Shown here: in pieces, positions 53,533 to 63,386 of the stretch
Layout: every line of letters begins with the position of its first letter
Position numbering within the stretch: the first letter of the stretch is position 1
Source: Ligustrum vulgare
Taxonomy: Eukaryota > Streptophyta > Magnoliopsida > Lamiales > Oleaceae
Assembly (NCBI GenBank): GCA_963555705.1
Contig: OY743174.1
Span: forward strand, 24,213,108-24,277,107
DNA length: 64,000 nt
Reading direction: 5' to 3'
The notes under the pieces: generated by a model
The model's database searches: none
Seen by the model: only the letters and a program-made list of their open reading frames with translations
Told to the model about the DNA's origin: nothing
Translations under genes and position numbers: made by a program

Positions 53533-55354
53533 ACTTTGTTTCTACCAGTGCTTTGAATTGTTTGAATAGATGCAGTGATTCTGATTTTGATTTCATTGGA
53601 TAAATCCACGAATATCTACTATAATCATCTAGAAATAGAATGTAATATCTAAATCCTTCGGTGGATCTCACAGGGGAGGGTCCCCAAACATTTGAATGCA
53701 CTAAGTCTAGGGGATTTTTGGCCTGTGAATGTGACAATTTAAATGGAAGCTTGTGTGACTTGCCAAACTGACATGCTTCACAAAACAAAGAAGTTTCATT
53801 GAACTTAAAGTTTGTAATACGTGTTTTCAATACATGGTTCAGAATGTTAGAAGATGGATGACCCATTCTTCTATGCCAAACTACAACTCTAGGATCAATT
53901 TTTGACACATTACATTGTTCTGTTAATCTAAAGACGGGAAAATTGAAGAATCTGGTTTTTTCAGAGGTTTGAGGCTGAGGTTTATTTGTCAAGTTGATCT
54001 GATAAAGCCCATCTCTAAGCCTTCCTTGAACCAGCACCTTCCCTGTCAGCAAGTCCTTCACAACACAACAAGTAGGATAGAATTCAATAAAGACTGCATT
54101 ATCTGAGGTGAATTTGGACACACTTAGTAAATTTTTCTGGACTTTAGGCACAAGTAAAAGGCTGTTTAATTTTAACAACTTTTCATCACACACATTTATG
54201 TTCTTTCTACCAGTATGAGTAATAGGGAGAAGGTTACCATCTCCTACTTTAACTTTTTCCAAACCAGTGTACTCCTTCATATCATCCAGATTTCCTGGAT
54301 TGTTTGTCACGTGGCTGCTTGCACCGGAATCAGCAAACCAAACAGAGTCTTCCAGTGTGTTAGGTGAAGCATAATAGGCTGAGTAGTTGTTGTTCCCTTC
54401 ATCAGTTTTGTTGGCTGCAAAGTTCTCATCATACCTCTTAAAACACCACCCAGCTTGATGGTTCTTTAGCCCACAGATTTGACAAGGAGCTTTATATTCT
54501 GTGTGTCTTCCTGCACTTCTGCCTCGTCCTCTAGTTCTTCCTCTGCTACCATGAAACCTTGAGTTTCCTCTATAGTTTCTGCTGCTAAAGTTTCCGCCTC
54601 TGTTACCTCCTTGGCTGAAGTTAACTGAGCCAACACCAATCCTTATTTGATTAAGATATTCCAGTCTACTCTCAAAGGTGAGTAAGACTGAAGTTAACTC
54701 ATGCCAGTTCACTTCATCCTTACCATTAAGTTGAACAACAACCGGAGTATACTCTTCATCTAGCCCAGTTAACACTTGTGTTACCAGATCTGCTTGACTA
54801 ATCTTTTTTCCAGCAATCTCAAGGTTATCTGCCAATTTCTTCACATTTGTGAGATATTGATCCATAGTAAGTGAGCCTTTTCTCATTCTTTGCAGCTCAG
54901 ATGTCAAGAAAGTCATTCTTGCTTTGTTCAAAACTCCAAAGCTCTCCTGGACTGCTGTCCATAGTTCAAATGAGTTATTGCTTCCCATCACCTTCATTGC
55001 AATATCAGGCGTCATTGTGGCATAAAGCCATCCCATCAATAACTGATCAGTGGTTACCCATTTCGTGTATTCTGGATTGACAGATGTTTCTGTGGTTGCA
55101 CTCTCAGCAGTTACCACTTGACTGGTAATCGTCTCTTCTGGGCATTTCTTTGTCCCTAGAATAAATCCTTCAAGATTATTGCCTCTGATCACAGGCATTA
55201 TCATATTTTTCCAAAGTAAGTAGTTGTCTCTGTCCAACTTGACAGAGACGTTTTGGGTAGGATTAAAGAATGGTGCTGTGTTTTGGTTAGCTGAATTTGA
55301 AGACTGAAAAGTTGTATCAGTGTTCCCGAAATTGGTTTGATTTTGAGTAGACAT
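53480..55354 (-). CDS. Copia gag, protease and integrase N-terminus
   Basis: The ATG at 55352-55354 lies 9 bases inside the PBS. The frame runs through gag (about 1-280, UBN2 type), a CQICGLKNHQAGWC knuckle (about 292), protease with WFADSGASSHVT, pre-integrase VWHRRMGHPSSNIL, and integrase LDLVHSNVWGPSPV and LDDYSRYSWIYPMK. It leaves frame at the G-run where LQSDYGG is encoded. One extra G (or two missing) explains the break; it may be real or a sequencing error in a homopolymer. Confidence 0.93.
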   Translation of the reverse strand: MSTQNQTNFGNTDTTFQSSNSANQNTAPFFNPTQNVSVKLDRDNYLLWKNMIMPVIRGNNLEGFILGTKKCPEETITSQVVTAESATTETSVNPEYTKWVTTDQLLMGWLYATMTPDIAMKVMGSNNSFELWTAVQESFGVLNKARMTFLTSELQRMRKGSLTMDQYLTNVKKLADNLEIAGKKISQADLVTQVLTGLDEEYTPVVVQLNGKDEVNWHELTSVLLTFESRLEYLNQIRIGVGSVNFSQGGNRGGNFSSRNYRGNSRFHGSRGRTRGRGRSAGRHTEYKAPCQICGLKNHQAGWCFKRYDENFAANKTDEGNNNYSAYYASPNTLEDSVWFADSGASSHVTNNPGNLDDMKEYTGLEKVKVGDGNLLPITHTGRKNINVCDEKLLKLNSLLLVPKVQKNLLSVSKFTSDNAVFIEFYPTCCVVKDLLTGKVLVQGRLRDGLYQINLTNKPQPQTSEKTRFFNFPVFRLTEQCNVSKIDPRVVVWHRRMGHPSSNILNHVLKTRITNFKFNETSLFCEACQFGKSHKLPFKLSHSQAKNPLDLVHSNVWGPSPVRSTEGFRYYILFLDDYSRYSWIYPMKSKSESLHLFKQFKALVETKFERKIKGLQSDYGGGGV

Positions 55355-55363
55355 GATTTCACA

Positions 55364-55375
55364 GCTCTGATACCA
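55364..55375 (-). other. Primer-binding site of the ADH-intron copia element
   Basis: Plus strand gctctgatacca; minus strand TGGTATCAGAGC, directly after the LTR end CTTTCT. Confidence 0.9.
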
Positions 55376-55692
55376 AGAAAGGATTATGGAAACAGATATT
55401 TTTCACAGCATAAATTCTCTTGCATTTCACTGGAATATATATACAGAAGCTAAGCTATATATGCAATAGATACAAAGAATAATATATAATATCTGATGGT
55501 ACAAGAGGACGGTCCTATACAACAAATTATCAAGTGAGTCATCACTAGAATCCAGCTGGCTGCAACAGATTTATAGTGGTTCCTTTTTGTGCCAAGATAT
55601 TCCTTCACGTTTTATCCTCTTTAGTTATTTCTGTTCCTTCATCCTTTATCTTTTGTAAGTCCAGCAAATCAGTCTTTCTCTTCCCTTTAACA
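55376..55692 (-). repeat. 5' LTR of the ADH-intron copia element
   Basis: 317 bp, identical by eye to 50739-51055. On the minus strand it should hold the promoter, with an AT-rich zone around 55435-55495. Confidence 0.95.
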
Positions 55693-55697
55693 GTTGC

Positions 55698-56321
55698 TAT
55701 CCCCATGTTGCAGATTTCTGATTATTAGGAATTGAGAAAAGCTAGGTCAATCTTGCAAGGTTACTCACATGAATTAGAATGCATGTTTACCTAATGAACA
55801 GCAAGGAACAAATGCCAATGAGGTCTGCAGAGTTTGAGTTCTCTTTTAGGAACAGGGAAAAGGAACCACAATTTGTAGCTCTTCTAAAAGTTTTGAAGCT
55901 TGTTTGCTGCATGAGTAAGTTATTGAAGTTGGCAGAAACAACTATTTAAGTAACCCGGTCTTGCTTTCTTGTTTCCAGCTCCCCGGGGTTGGGGGGGGGG
56001 GGGGGTTTTGGAAACCAGCATTCGTAACCAACCCACTATGAAAGTGATAGAATAATCACAAAAATATGGTTCTAAAAGCCTATTGCATATATTGGGTTTT
56101 TCATATTACAAGATCACTAGCAGAGACTGGACAACTTTTTCACTTTGCCTTGATATGTACTCTAGCCTAACATTGACTTGTGAACCTGAGGTCCTCTCAA
56201 GGATGAGTTTCAATACCTTTCTTTTTAAAATGATTTTAACTTTTTCTGACTGAGTTGTGATTGTTGCCAGTTTGATGCTCAACCTTTTTCATCATAATAA
56301 CGATAAAACAACATCTAACGG
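55698..56321. other. Remaining part of ADH intron 1
   Basis: Host intron sequence right of the copia element. It contains a C/G run (CCCCGGGG followed by a G-run, 55981-56006). The expected acceptor dinucleotide at 56320-56321 is GG. Confidence 0.6.
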
Positions 56322-56463
56322 TTGTTTGCAGATAGCAAGGGCATTTGGGGCTTCTGAGATTATTGCAGTAGATGTTCAAGACGAGAAACTTCAGAAAGCT
56401 AAATTGTGTGGAGCCACTCATGCTATAAATGCACGAAAGGAAGATGTTGTTACAAAAATTAAA
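56322..56463 (+). CDS. ADH-like exon with broken acceptor
   Basis: The codons TGT TTG CAG ATA GCA (CLQIA) at 56323-56337 are those expected right after GVGSS in this family, which places the exon start at 56322. The two bases before it are GG. The donor is AAA|GTATAT. Codons are open to the donor. Confidence 0.75.
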
Positions 56464-57506
56464 GTATATACCTCTTATTTCCAAATCTTTGTCAGTTACA
56501 AATACAGTAATAAAGCAAATAACTCTGATAAGAGGCTGATACTGCATGCATTTCCTATTTAAAATATTTGTGCCGACAACCTTTATTTCAGACGCTTGTG
56601 CTTCCTTATCCTTTGAGGTGATGTTAAGGAACTATAGTCGTGCAATGTCCGAAGGTAGGCTGAACTCACATGATCATCGGAGTGCAAGTTACTCTCCTTA
56701 TAGACAATCTAACTTATTTATCATCCTCATATTTTGTTCTAGAATCCATTTCTGTAGCTCTCCATAATATGGATCCAAAATGTGAAGTGTTGGAGGACAA
56801 CACAGGTGTCTCAAACACAGCGCAATTATTTTTATTTACATTTATATGTTTTTCTTTTTCAACTTTAAGAGTCAAGCTATGTTGTGCACTATAAGACTCC
56901 ACCATAATACTTAACTTGTGTTGCAGCAGTTACGCTTCAATTTTCATTCAAGCAACCTGAATAATTTGCAATCATATATGAAGTGTTTGATGACACTGTT
57001 CTTCAGGCCAATTCATGTAACTTCCAACATTTATTGTTATCTTTCAGAATGTCTGTGGAAGCATCTGGATTTTGGATTGCAATTCATTAGCATCCTACTT
57101 TTGATGTGAACCTGTTATTTTACTTTAACGTCAATCTTGTGGAGAAAGCTTTATTTTTGCTTGTTGTTTGAAGAAAATAATTTCATTATTTTGGACAGGA
57201 GCTTTCTGCTTATCATTTTTTCTTTTACCATATTAATTATCTCCTTGTTCGTTGATTTGAATATTTTGGTGACAACACAGTTTTGCTTTTCCTCATGGGG
57301 CTATATTATTGTATTCCAATATTGTATCATGTTAAAATACTAATGATTTCTACATTCTGTTTGATCTATTTTTACTAATGGATCGTGCATGCCTAAAAAT
57401 TCATATTTCATAAAGTAGATTCCTAACTTGGAGCTATGCATGGTGAACTTAGAAGAGTAAAATGTGCATTTCCAAAGTCTTCCCTGACACTGCTGCATTT
57501 GACCAG

Positions 57507-57677
57507 GACATAACAGGAGGAAGGGGTGTAGACGTTGCTGTTGAAGCCCTCGGTAGAGTGCAGACATTTTCACAGTGTGTACAGAGTGTCCGAGATGGAG
57601 GAAAAGCTGTAATGATTGGCCTTACACTCTCTGGTGCTAAGGGAGAGATAGATATAAACCATTTGGTTCGTAGACAG
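57507..57677 (+). CDS. ADH-like exon
   Basis: Acceptor GACCAG, donor CAG|GTGCGT, phase 0 at both ends. It encodes DITGGRGVDVAVEALG to NHLVRRQ. Confidence 0.87.
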
Positions 57678-57824
57678 GTGCGTATTCTCCTCCAAATAAA
57701 TTTACTGTCATCCGTGCTAAATATTGGTTGGGGGTGTTCTTCATATACTGTGGTCCAAATGATCTTCAATATGAAACAGATGATTTTCTTTAGCCTCTGA
57801 ATTCTTTTGATACTGATGGTGCAG

Positions 57825-58016
57825 ATTAAAGTGATTGGCTCATATGGAGGAAGGGAAAGGCAAGACCTTCCAAAGTTAATCAAATTGGCAGAAAGTGGCA
57901 TTTTTAATCTTGAGGTAGCTGTTTCAGAAAAACGAAAATTCGAGGAAGCAGGGCAAGCATACGAAGACCTTGATCGAGGAAGAATTATTGGTCGTGCTGT
58001 AATTGAGATCGTGTAA
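57825..58016 (+). CDS. ADH-like last exon
   Basis: Acceptor GGTGCAG. It encodes IKVIGSYGGRERQDLPK to RAVIEIV and ends in a TAA at 58014-58016. Confidence 0.9.
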   Translation: MKVIGSYGGRERQDLPKLIKLAESGIFNLEVAVSEKRKFEEAGQAYEDLDRGRIIGRAVIEIV

Positions 58017-59742
58017 TCGTGTGTTGGAAAATAATTGTCCTTCCAAACCTCCGGTGATCTAATGTTCGTTTTTCTATAACATTTGGTGAGAATGTGTTGA
58101 AAATAATCTCTCTTAACTGAAAATATCATTTTCTTGTACCAAACAGAAGACATTCTCTAAACTATTGTGTTTGTTAAACATTATTTCAAGATGATTTCTC
58201 TGTTCTTCGTTTTTGTAATTTTAAGTTACAAGTCACTAAAGGGCAACCATGCAAGTCAGTTGGGAACTCGAGCACTCATCGATAAGTGCATTTTGTACAC
58301 TTATTTAGACTCTAAACCTAAATGCTTGTTCGGTCTCTTTCTAGATTGTTCTACTTAAATTGTGTTTATTTCAAATATTGACCCAAATGCGAGACAATTG
58401 AATAATTGGAGTAAATCGAGGCAAAGTGATTGCAATATAGATTAAATTGCAAGGCATGAGAGTGAAGGGCAAGAAAAGAGAACTATCAAGGATAAATTGA
58501 AGAAAAATAGTTTTAAACGATCGCCTAGTTACTCATATCAACATCTCATCCAGCGATTTGAAGAAAAAAATTTGATTGAAGATCGTATTCTTTCCGGATG
58601 ATGAATTCAACAAGGTTATCTTGTTTCTTTTTCATCAACATGATTGGCTAGATTAAATATTGTGGTTTGGATAGGATAAAACTTTTATTATTTTCTTGTT
58701 ATTCTTGAATATTAAGTTTTTCATTAAAAAAGGTTATTGATTTTCTTGAATAATTGATATTGATTTTCATTCTACAAGAATTGTGTGATCAAAGATTGTA
58801 TGAATTGTTAGGGCATGTTTTTAGTTTCAAAATACTGAAAACGAGTTTATCATATATTAATTGTCATAGAATCTTATAGAGAATAGAAATATACCGCTAT
58901 ACTTTATGTAATATTTAAGTGTTCATAAATCCATTAATAGTTTCTTATATGCTCGCATTCATCATATAAATATAGACAGGTCACATACAAAAATATGTTT
59001 TAATTTCACTTGAAAGAGAATTTTAAACAATTTAGAAATACGATCTTTATAATCATGAAATTGTTATTAATTTAATAGCCCAAAATTAATAATAATAATA
59101 ATAATGAAGAATTCTATACCTTTGACACTATATTCGTTTAGCACTATGATCATTTATTAATAGATGGTTTATTACACAGTTTAATCTAGTTTTACAAATT
59201 CTCAAATTGATACTACTTATTTCAATTAAGGCTAGGAACCTAGAAAATATTTTATCTCAATCCTTGTGTGCACGATTACTTGAACTCACAATCAACTTAA
59301 TTACTTGATCGATATGTACACTTGGGTAGGGAAAGTACGCAACACTAGCCCATCCCATCCCCTTGCCGTTGTGTACATTTGCTTTCTCACGGCAACTTAT
59401 GGAGCAATGCTAAACAATATGATAGGTGATCTTTTTCCAAAACATGAACTAACTAATGAATGTCATTTACAAGGATCAAGAGTATTGCATATTGTGCCAT
59501 CAGGTGGGCTTGAATATATGAAAAAATCCCATGCAGTGATGACATTTTGCATCCAAAATTTCAGTCACGTTAAAAATGGATAAACTCTTCATCAGAAGAT
59601 AATAAGTATTCACTACTCCCGAACCCACTTCACTAAGCGGTCATCTCAACTGTAAAGAAACCATCCACTAACCCCCTCTCCTTTTCGTCCGGCAAATAGT
59701 TGTATCTACACCGCCTATTTAATCTAGCTGGGAAGATGACAA
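58017..59742. other. Intergenic region between convergent ADH and DDT/WSD genes
   Basis: AT-rich, with the 3' flanks of two genes facing each other. A 92-codon ORF at 59305-59583 has an ATG only by chance alignment as far as I can tell and no domain I know. A short TAATAATAATAATAAT tract lies near 59090. Confidence 0.45.
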
Positions 59743-59896
59743 TTAGAGTTCTTTCCACTTGTTTACATACTTTAGGAAGGCAAATGCAGGATTTTCCCTA
59801 GGTGGGGCACGAACACGAGTTGACCTCCTAAGCACAGCCTCTTCTTCCATCGCAATCCTGTGAGCAGCCTCCTTTGACCTTTTCTGAAGTTCGAAG
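59743..59896 (-). CDS. DDT/WSD gene, last exon
   Basis: Acceptor ATTTTGCAG. It encodes FELQKRSKEAAHRIAMEEE, then STRVRAPPRENPAFAFLKYV, and stops with a TAA at 59743-59745. Confidence 0.87.
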
Positions 59897-60434
59897 CTGC
59901 AAAATTGAATTTAAGATGCATTCCAAGTTGGATCAAAATCGATTTCCCAAGCAAAGTCATCAGAAGCATCAAGCGAAGCACGCCAGTTGCATAAAAAAAT
60001 TCATTGCTCAAGGAGTATTGATATTAATCGCCACAAGTAGAAGTTAATAAAGAAACACATTTCCAGCTCATTCTTCAAAGGTAGGAAAAAAGACATTCTC
60101 TAGGATTAATATGTAAAGCCGTTCTTCAGTAAAAATAGAGCATCTTTGGCTAAAGCTTAAGAAGTTCATTCATAATTTACAGAATTCTATCCCGTTACAT
60201 GAGACACAAATGCAACAGAAGATGAGTTTCAACTGAACAGATCAAACAATAACCAAAATCCAGAGCAAAACGCAACAATATTCTTATTGTTTTACAATAT
60301 CATACCACATTTAAAATCAAATAGCTACAGTGAGCCAACCAAGCGCAGTGGCGGACCCAATGCAAGCCCACTGCAGGCAGTGGCCTGCACTGAACTTGGG
60401 CCAGCCACTTCAACTTTTTAGCCCTTTTAAACTA

Positions 60435-60488
<54 letters not shown>

Positions 60489-61679
60489 TAAAAAGGACAG
60501 ACCAATTCTGCCTAACTGCCTGCACTGAAGTTTTTTGGTTAGTAGCCCTTTAAGCTTTGTAAAGCCCATTTAATTTCCACATTATACTGCAATTACAATT
60601 TGGACCCAATTTGTACAAAATATAAAAACCCCCTAATTTCTACCCAAATTGCTTCTATATATTTTCATTTTTTCATTTTTATTTTTTTTCCATTATTAAA
60701 TTTTGTTTCCTTAAACTAAATGTTTAATTTGTATATACTCATGCTGGCAAGGTACATTTATGTGCTTTTGCTGTTGAAACTATAGATGTTATAATATTGT
60801 TGTTATCTTTTTACTTTTATTTGCCTATAAATCCATATTTCAAGTAAAAGACTAATGAATGAGAACGAATGTACTATCTCAACCTACATATTACTATATT
60901 TATATTAGATTTGGGACTTAAAATTGTTGATTTCAATCTTCTTCCCCGACCAATGTTTTTCTAGTCTCGTCTACAATGAACAAAAATTCTGGGTCCCGCC
61001 ACTGACCATGCGAATAGAACACATTGATAGCTTACTCTTTGCAAGGGACAGGACACAAGTTTAGCATTTGGTTTAGCAATCAATATATCTCATTTCATGA
61101 GGGTTCGCACCCGCATTAACTTTCTCCCACTCCCCCACTTTGAGGCATGGAGGTACAAATTCAAGAATAACTTACTTTATTTTGTTGTAGTTTTTCTCCA
61201 GCTGCTTTTTAAGAGCCCTTTCCCTCTCACCCTTTGGATTCAAGGCTCCAATTAAAGCATCAAGCTATGAGCAAAAAAGATGAAAATATATCAAAATATA
61301 AAAAATAAAAAATAGAACAAAAGTTGAAACAGAGTGACTACAAATTATTACCTCTTCCTTAGTCTCGTAATAACCCCACAGCTTGGAGTCAATACTCTCA
61401 ACAAATATTTTTCCTTCACGTCGGAAAAACCAATACCTGTTACGATTTCTGTCTTTCCCCAGTGGATTGGTGCGTACAATTCTCTTCTCCATCTCCCGTT
61501 CAAGGTATTCTTTCTGAATAAGCAAGCAATACAAAGATCAGCGCAGAAGTCCGTAATGTGCGTGGATGCATAGATACACTGCATTCAGCCCCCTTTCTCT
61601 CTCTCTATCTCTCTCTTTCAAGATAGACTAAGAGGGAGAGGGGAATTGGTTGGGGGAGGTGGTTGGGGGGGGGGGGGGG

Positions 61680-61710
<31 letters not shown>

Positions 61711-63386
61711 CAAACCCTTTGTGCAGTATTTTTCGTTTCTATTGCTTCCTTGATGTCAACTTTCATCAGTTTCAGGGCTTTTCTAGATGGATTGCTAGTA
61801 TCTTCTATCAAGGCATTTGCATCCTTCAGTTTCTTAGCATTATTCTCAGGAATGATGCCTCGTTCACTCTCACTATCAGATGTTTTGAAGGCAGAAATAA
61901 AGAGAAATGCGTTATATTTAATCCAACTTCACAAAGAACCATTTTTACTGGAAAAATTATAACATTAAATTCCTACCTGTCCCCAGATGAGTGATTCTGT
62001 GGAGAGATCCCATTACTTTTCTCTGAAATAACTCCATTCAGTCCATTGTGATTAATAGCAGAAGATTTCAGTCTATGCTCTACTACTACTTCCTTGACGT
62101 TAGTCTCTGCTTTCCTGCGTCCTTTTTCTTCCCTCCTTTTTTTACCTTCCTCCAGAGCTTCATCTCTCCTTGTTGAGGCAAGTGCATGACGTTCTTCAAT
62201 ATGCTCATCCAACTTCTCCCGAACAATGTCTGTTGCAAGGACTTGATGGACCAGTTCTCGGAAGATTTCCAGTTTCACATTAATGTCTAAAAGGCCATAG
62301 TGACCCCGCTTAATTGTACTAACGTGGGTAGATAATTTCAAAGCACAACTTGTTTCCACGAAATCACATAAATACTCTGTCCAAGTGATCGCTGTAATCT
62401 GGAATAAGAAGATTAAGTTGGAGGCCAACAATAAGAATAGGGTGATAAATTTTCAAAATAAATGGAGAAGTCCATCTAAAAGAATTCTACAGAATAGAAA
62501 TAATTATAGACAAACTATATGTTCAAATTGTTTAACCTTTGGCTTCCTTTTCTTATTTTCTATAGCCATGGAGAATTCTCCATTGTCTTTCAATAGCAAG
62601 CGAAGAAGGGCTGAATAAGATTCCACAGTGAGAGATGGAGTACTGTCCTTAGCCTGCCAAAAGAAGAACAGAAATCCCACACCATCAAAAGATTCCCAAC
62701 ACACTCCATGGGTACATAGAAATCCCTGCATGGAGAAGGACGCTCTGTCAAGTATTGGTCTTCCTCAGAAGGTTGCACCAATAGATCATCAATGGGATAT
62801 TTAACAGCCTCAGCTTCTGGTTTCTCATTTCCTTTCTCGTGAACAAAACCATTTTCATTAGCCTCCTGTTTAAAATAGAGAATATGGGAGCATCAGAATT
62901 AATTCCAAAAAGATGGTAATCAAAACAAAATCTCAATATTTACCCCAGTATTTTTCTCATTGTCACTTCTCTTTCTCTTTCTCTTCCTATTACCAACTAC
63001 AAGTCCATCTTGTATGGAAATTTTACTTTTTAGTTCTTTAGGAGGAGCAGTAGAAATTCCATGCTTCTTCACCAAACTATCATGTAAGACCCAGGGAAAA
63101 CTTCTATATGTTGAATCTTTGATAAAAGATTTGAGAACAGCCCTAGTAAAAGGCAGTTTCTTCCCAGTCAAGTCTTCGCCTTTTAAAAATGCCTTTCCAG
63201 TAACTTTATAGTCACTTCCAAGCCAGGCAACCTCGTAGTGAGTTTTGTCCACCTCTTCGGGAACCTTCATAATTTTACACCTATATAAACGGCCATCCTT
63301 TTTCCCATATAATACAGCACCCTCTGAGAAGGGTCCCTGTAACTTTGCAGCAATAGAATTCGCGAGATCCCTTAACGTCAGCATGC
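59743..63386 (-). CDS. DDT/WSD-domain protein, ISWI remodeller accessory subunit (5' end outside window)
   Basis: Seven minus-strand exons: 62944-63386, 62537-62865, 61977-62398, 61716-61872, 61352-61513, 61176-61264 and 59743-59896. Every splice site is GT-AG. Recognisable parts are the end of a WAC-type N-terminus and linker (MLTLRDLANSIAAKL, ELYGKKD-like text), a DDT domain start (CVGNLLMVWDFCSSFGR), a WHIM-type stretch (GHYGLLDINVKLEIFRELVH) and a WSD motif (RTNPLGKDRNRNRYWFFRRE). Such plant DDT proteins act in the nucleus with ISWI (CHR11/CHR17) remodellers. The exon at 62537-62865 is 329 bp where phase 0 to phase 0 needs a multiple of 3. Its frame shifts between CSSFGR and KDSTPSLTVE, where about 18 family residues are missing. 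The start of the gene lies right of 63386, probably beyond 64000. Confidence 0.88.
60346..61004. mobile_element. hAT-type MITE (659 bp) in a DDT/WSD gene intron
   Basis: Terminal inverted repeats CAGTGGCGGACCCA and TGGGTCCCGCCACTG, flanked by an 8-bp duplication ACCAAGCG (60338-60345) and ACCATGCG (61005-61012; 7 of 8 match). An 8-bp duplication with CAGTGGCGG ends is typical of hAT elements. The interior is non-coding and has an (AAT)n tract at about 60435-60488 and two copies of a CTGCACTGAA segment. Confidence 0.88.
60435..60488. repeat. (AAT)n microsatellite inside the hAT MITE
   Basis: About 18 AAT units near the left end of the element. Confidence 0.92.
61176..61264 (-). CDS. DDT/WSD gene exon
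   Basis: 89 bp; acceptor GCTCATAG, donor AA|GTAAGT. It encodes LDALIGALNPKGERERALKK, then QLEKNYNKI. Confidence 0.87.
61352..61513 (-). CDS. DDT/WSD gene exon carrying the WSD motif
   Basis: 162 bp; acceptor TTATTCAG, donor GAG|GTAATA. Contains NPLGKDRNRNRYWFFRREG and ESIDSKLWGYYETKEE. Confidence 0.9.
61665..61710. repeat. G-run plus (GA)n microsatellite in an intron
   Basis: A run of about 16 G followed by about 14 GA units, right next to the donor site at 61715. It could affect splicing. Confidence 0.9.
61716..61872 (-). CDS. DDT/WSD gene exon
   Basis: 157 bp; acceptor CTGATAG, donor AAAGG|GTTTGC. Encodes ESERGIIPENNAKKLKDANA and a Lys-rich stretch. Confidence 0.8.
61977..62398 (-). CDS. 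DDT/WSD gene exon with WHIM-type motif
   Basis: 422 bp; acceptor TTATTCCAG, donor ACAG|GTAGGA. Encodes ITAITWTEYLCDFVE, GHYGLLDINVKLEIF and a charged coiled-coil stretch (EEGKKRREEKGRRKAE). Confidence 0.88.
62537..62865 (-). CDS. DDT/WSD gene exon with a disrupted DDT domain
   Basis: Acceptor TTTAAACAG, donor AAAG|GTTAAA. The first part reads VPMECVGNLLMVWDFCSSFG; the second, in another frame, reads DSTPSLTVESYSALLRLLLK. Both frames fit their outer splice phases, so an indel of 3n+1 or equivalent lies at about 62650-62655. Confidence 0.82.
62944..63386 (-). CDS. DDT/WSD gene exon (first one in the window)
   Basis: 443 bp; acceptor TTTTTGGCAG, donor GGG|GTAAAT. Encodes MLTLRDLANSIAAKLQGP, YEVAWLGSDYKVTGKAFL and, at the end, a basic RKRKRKRSDNEK nuclear-signal-like run. 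The first codon is split, so the Met is internal and an upstream exon is expected. Confidence 0.88.

Larger units (their letters stand above)
50739..55692 (-). mobile_element. Young, nearly complete copia element in an ADH intron
   Basis: Two 317-bp LTRs (50739-51055 and 55376-55692) are identical by eye. The target duplication GTTGC is perfect (50734-50738, 55693-55697). On the minus strand the LTR begins TGTTAAAGGG and ends CCTTTCT, so its ends are TG...CT rather than TG...CA. The PBS TGGTATCAGAGC is at 55364-55375 and the polypurine tract GAGCGGGGG at 51056-51064. Gag-pol covers almost the whole interior and is broken once, at a run of 11 C (plus strand) at 53487-53497. The element is antisense to the host gene. 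Confidence 0.97.
50216..58016 (+). pseudogene. Zinc-type alcohol dehydrogenase (MDR family), C-terminal half, probably broken
   Basis: Exons at 50216-50429, 56322-56463, 57507-57677 and 57825-58016 encode the nucleotide-binding half of a GroES-like alcohol dehydrogenase (similar to Arabidopsis At5g63620, from memory). Visible are YMYSMGGLAEFCVVPAHG, the Rossmann motif VIGIGGVGS, ARAFGASEIIAVDVQD, DVAVEALGRVQTF and KVIGSYGGRERQDLPK. Reading frames join across all four. Two defects: the exons for the N-terminal catalytic domain (zinc ligands) were not found upstream, and the acceptor before 56322 reads GG instead of AG. Intron 1 holds a 5-kb copia element. If the next AG (56330-56331) were used, a stop codon follows at once. 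Confidence 0.8.

Noticed and set aside
57449..58153. 234-codon minus-strand ORF over the ADH 3' exons
   Set aside because: Antisense shadow of ADH exons and intron; splice sites and conserved motifs are on the plus strand.
59305..59583. 92-codon ORF between the ADH and DDT genes
   Set aside because: No domain, AT-rich surroundings and no splice context; could be a decayed fragment, but nothing supports it.
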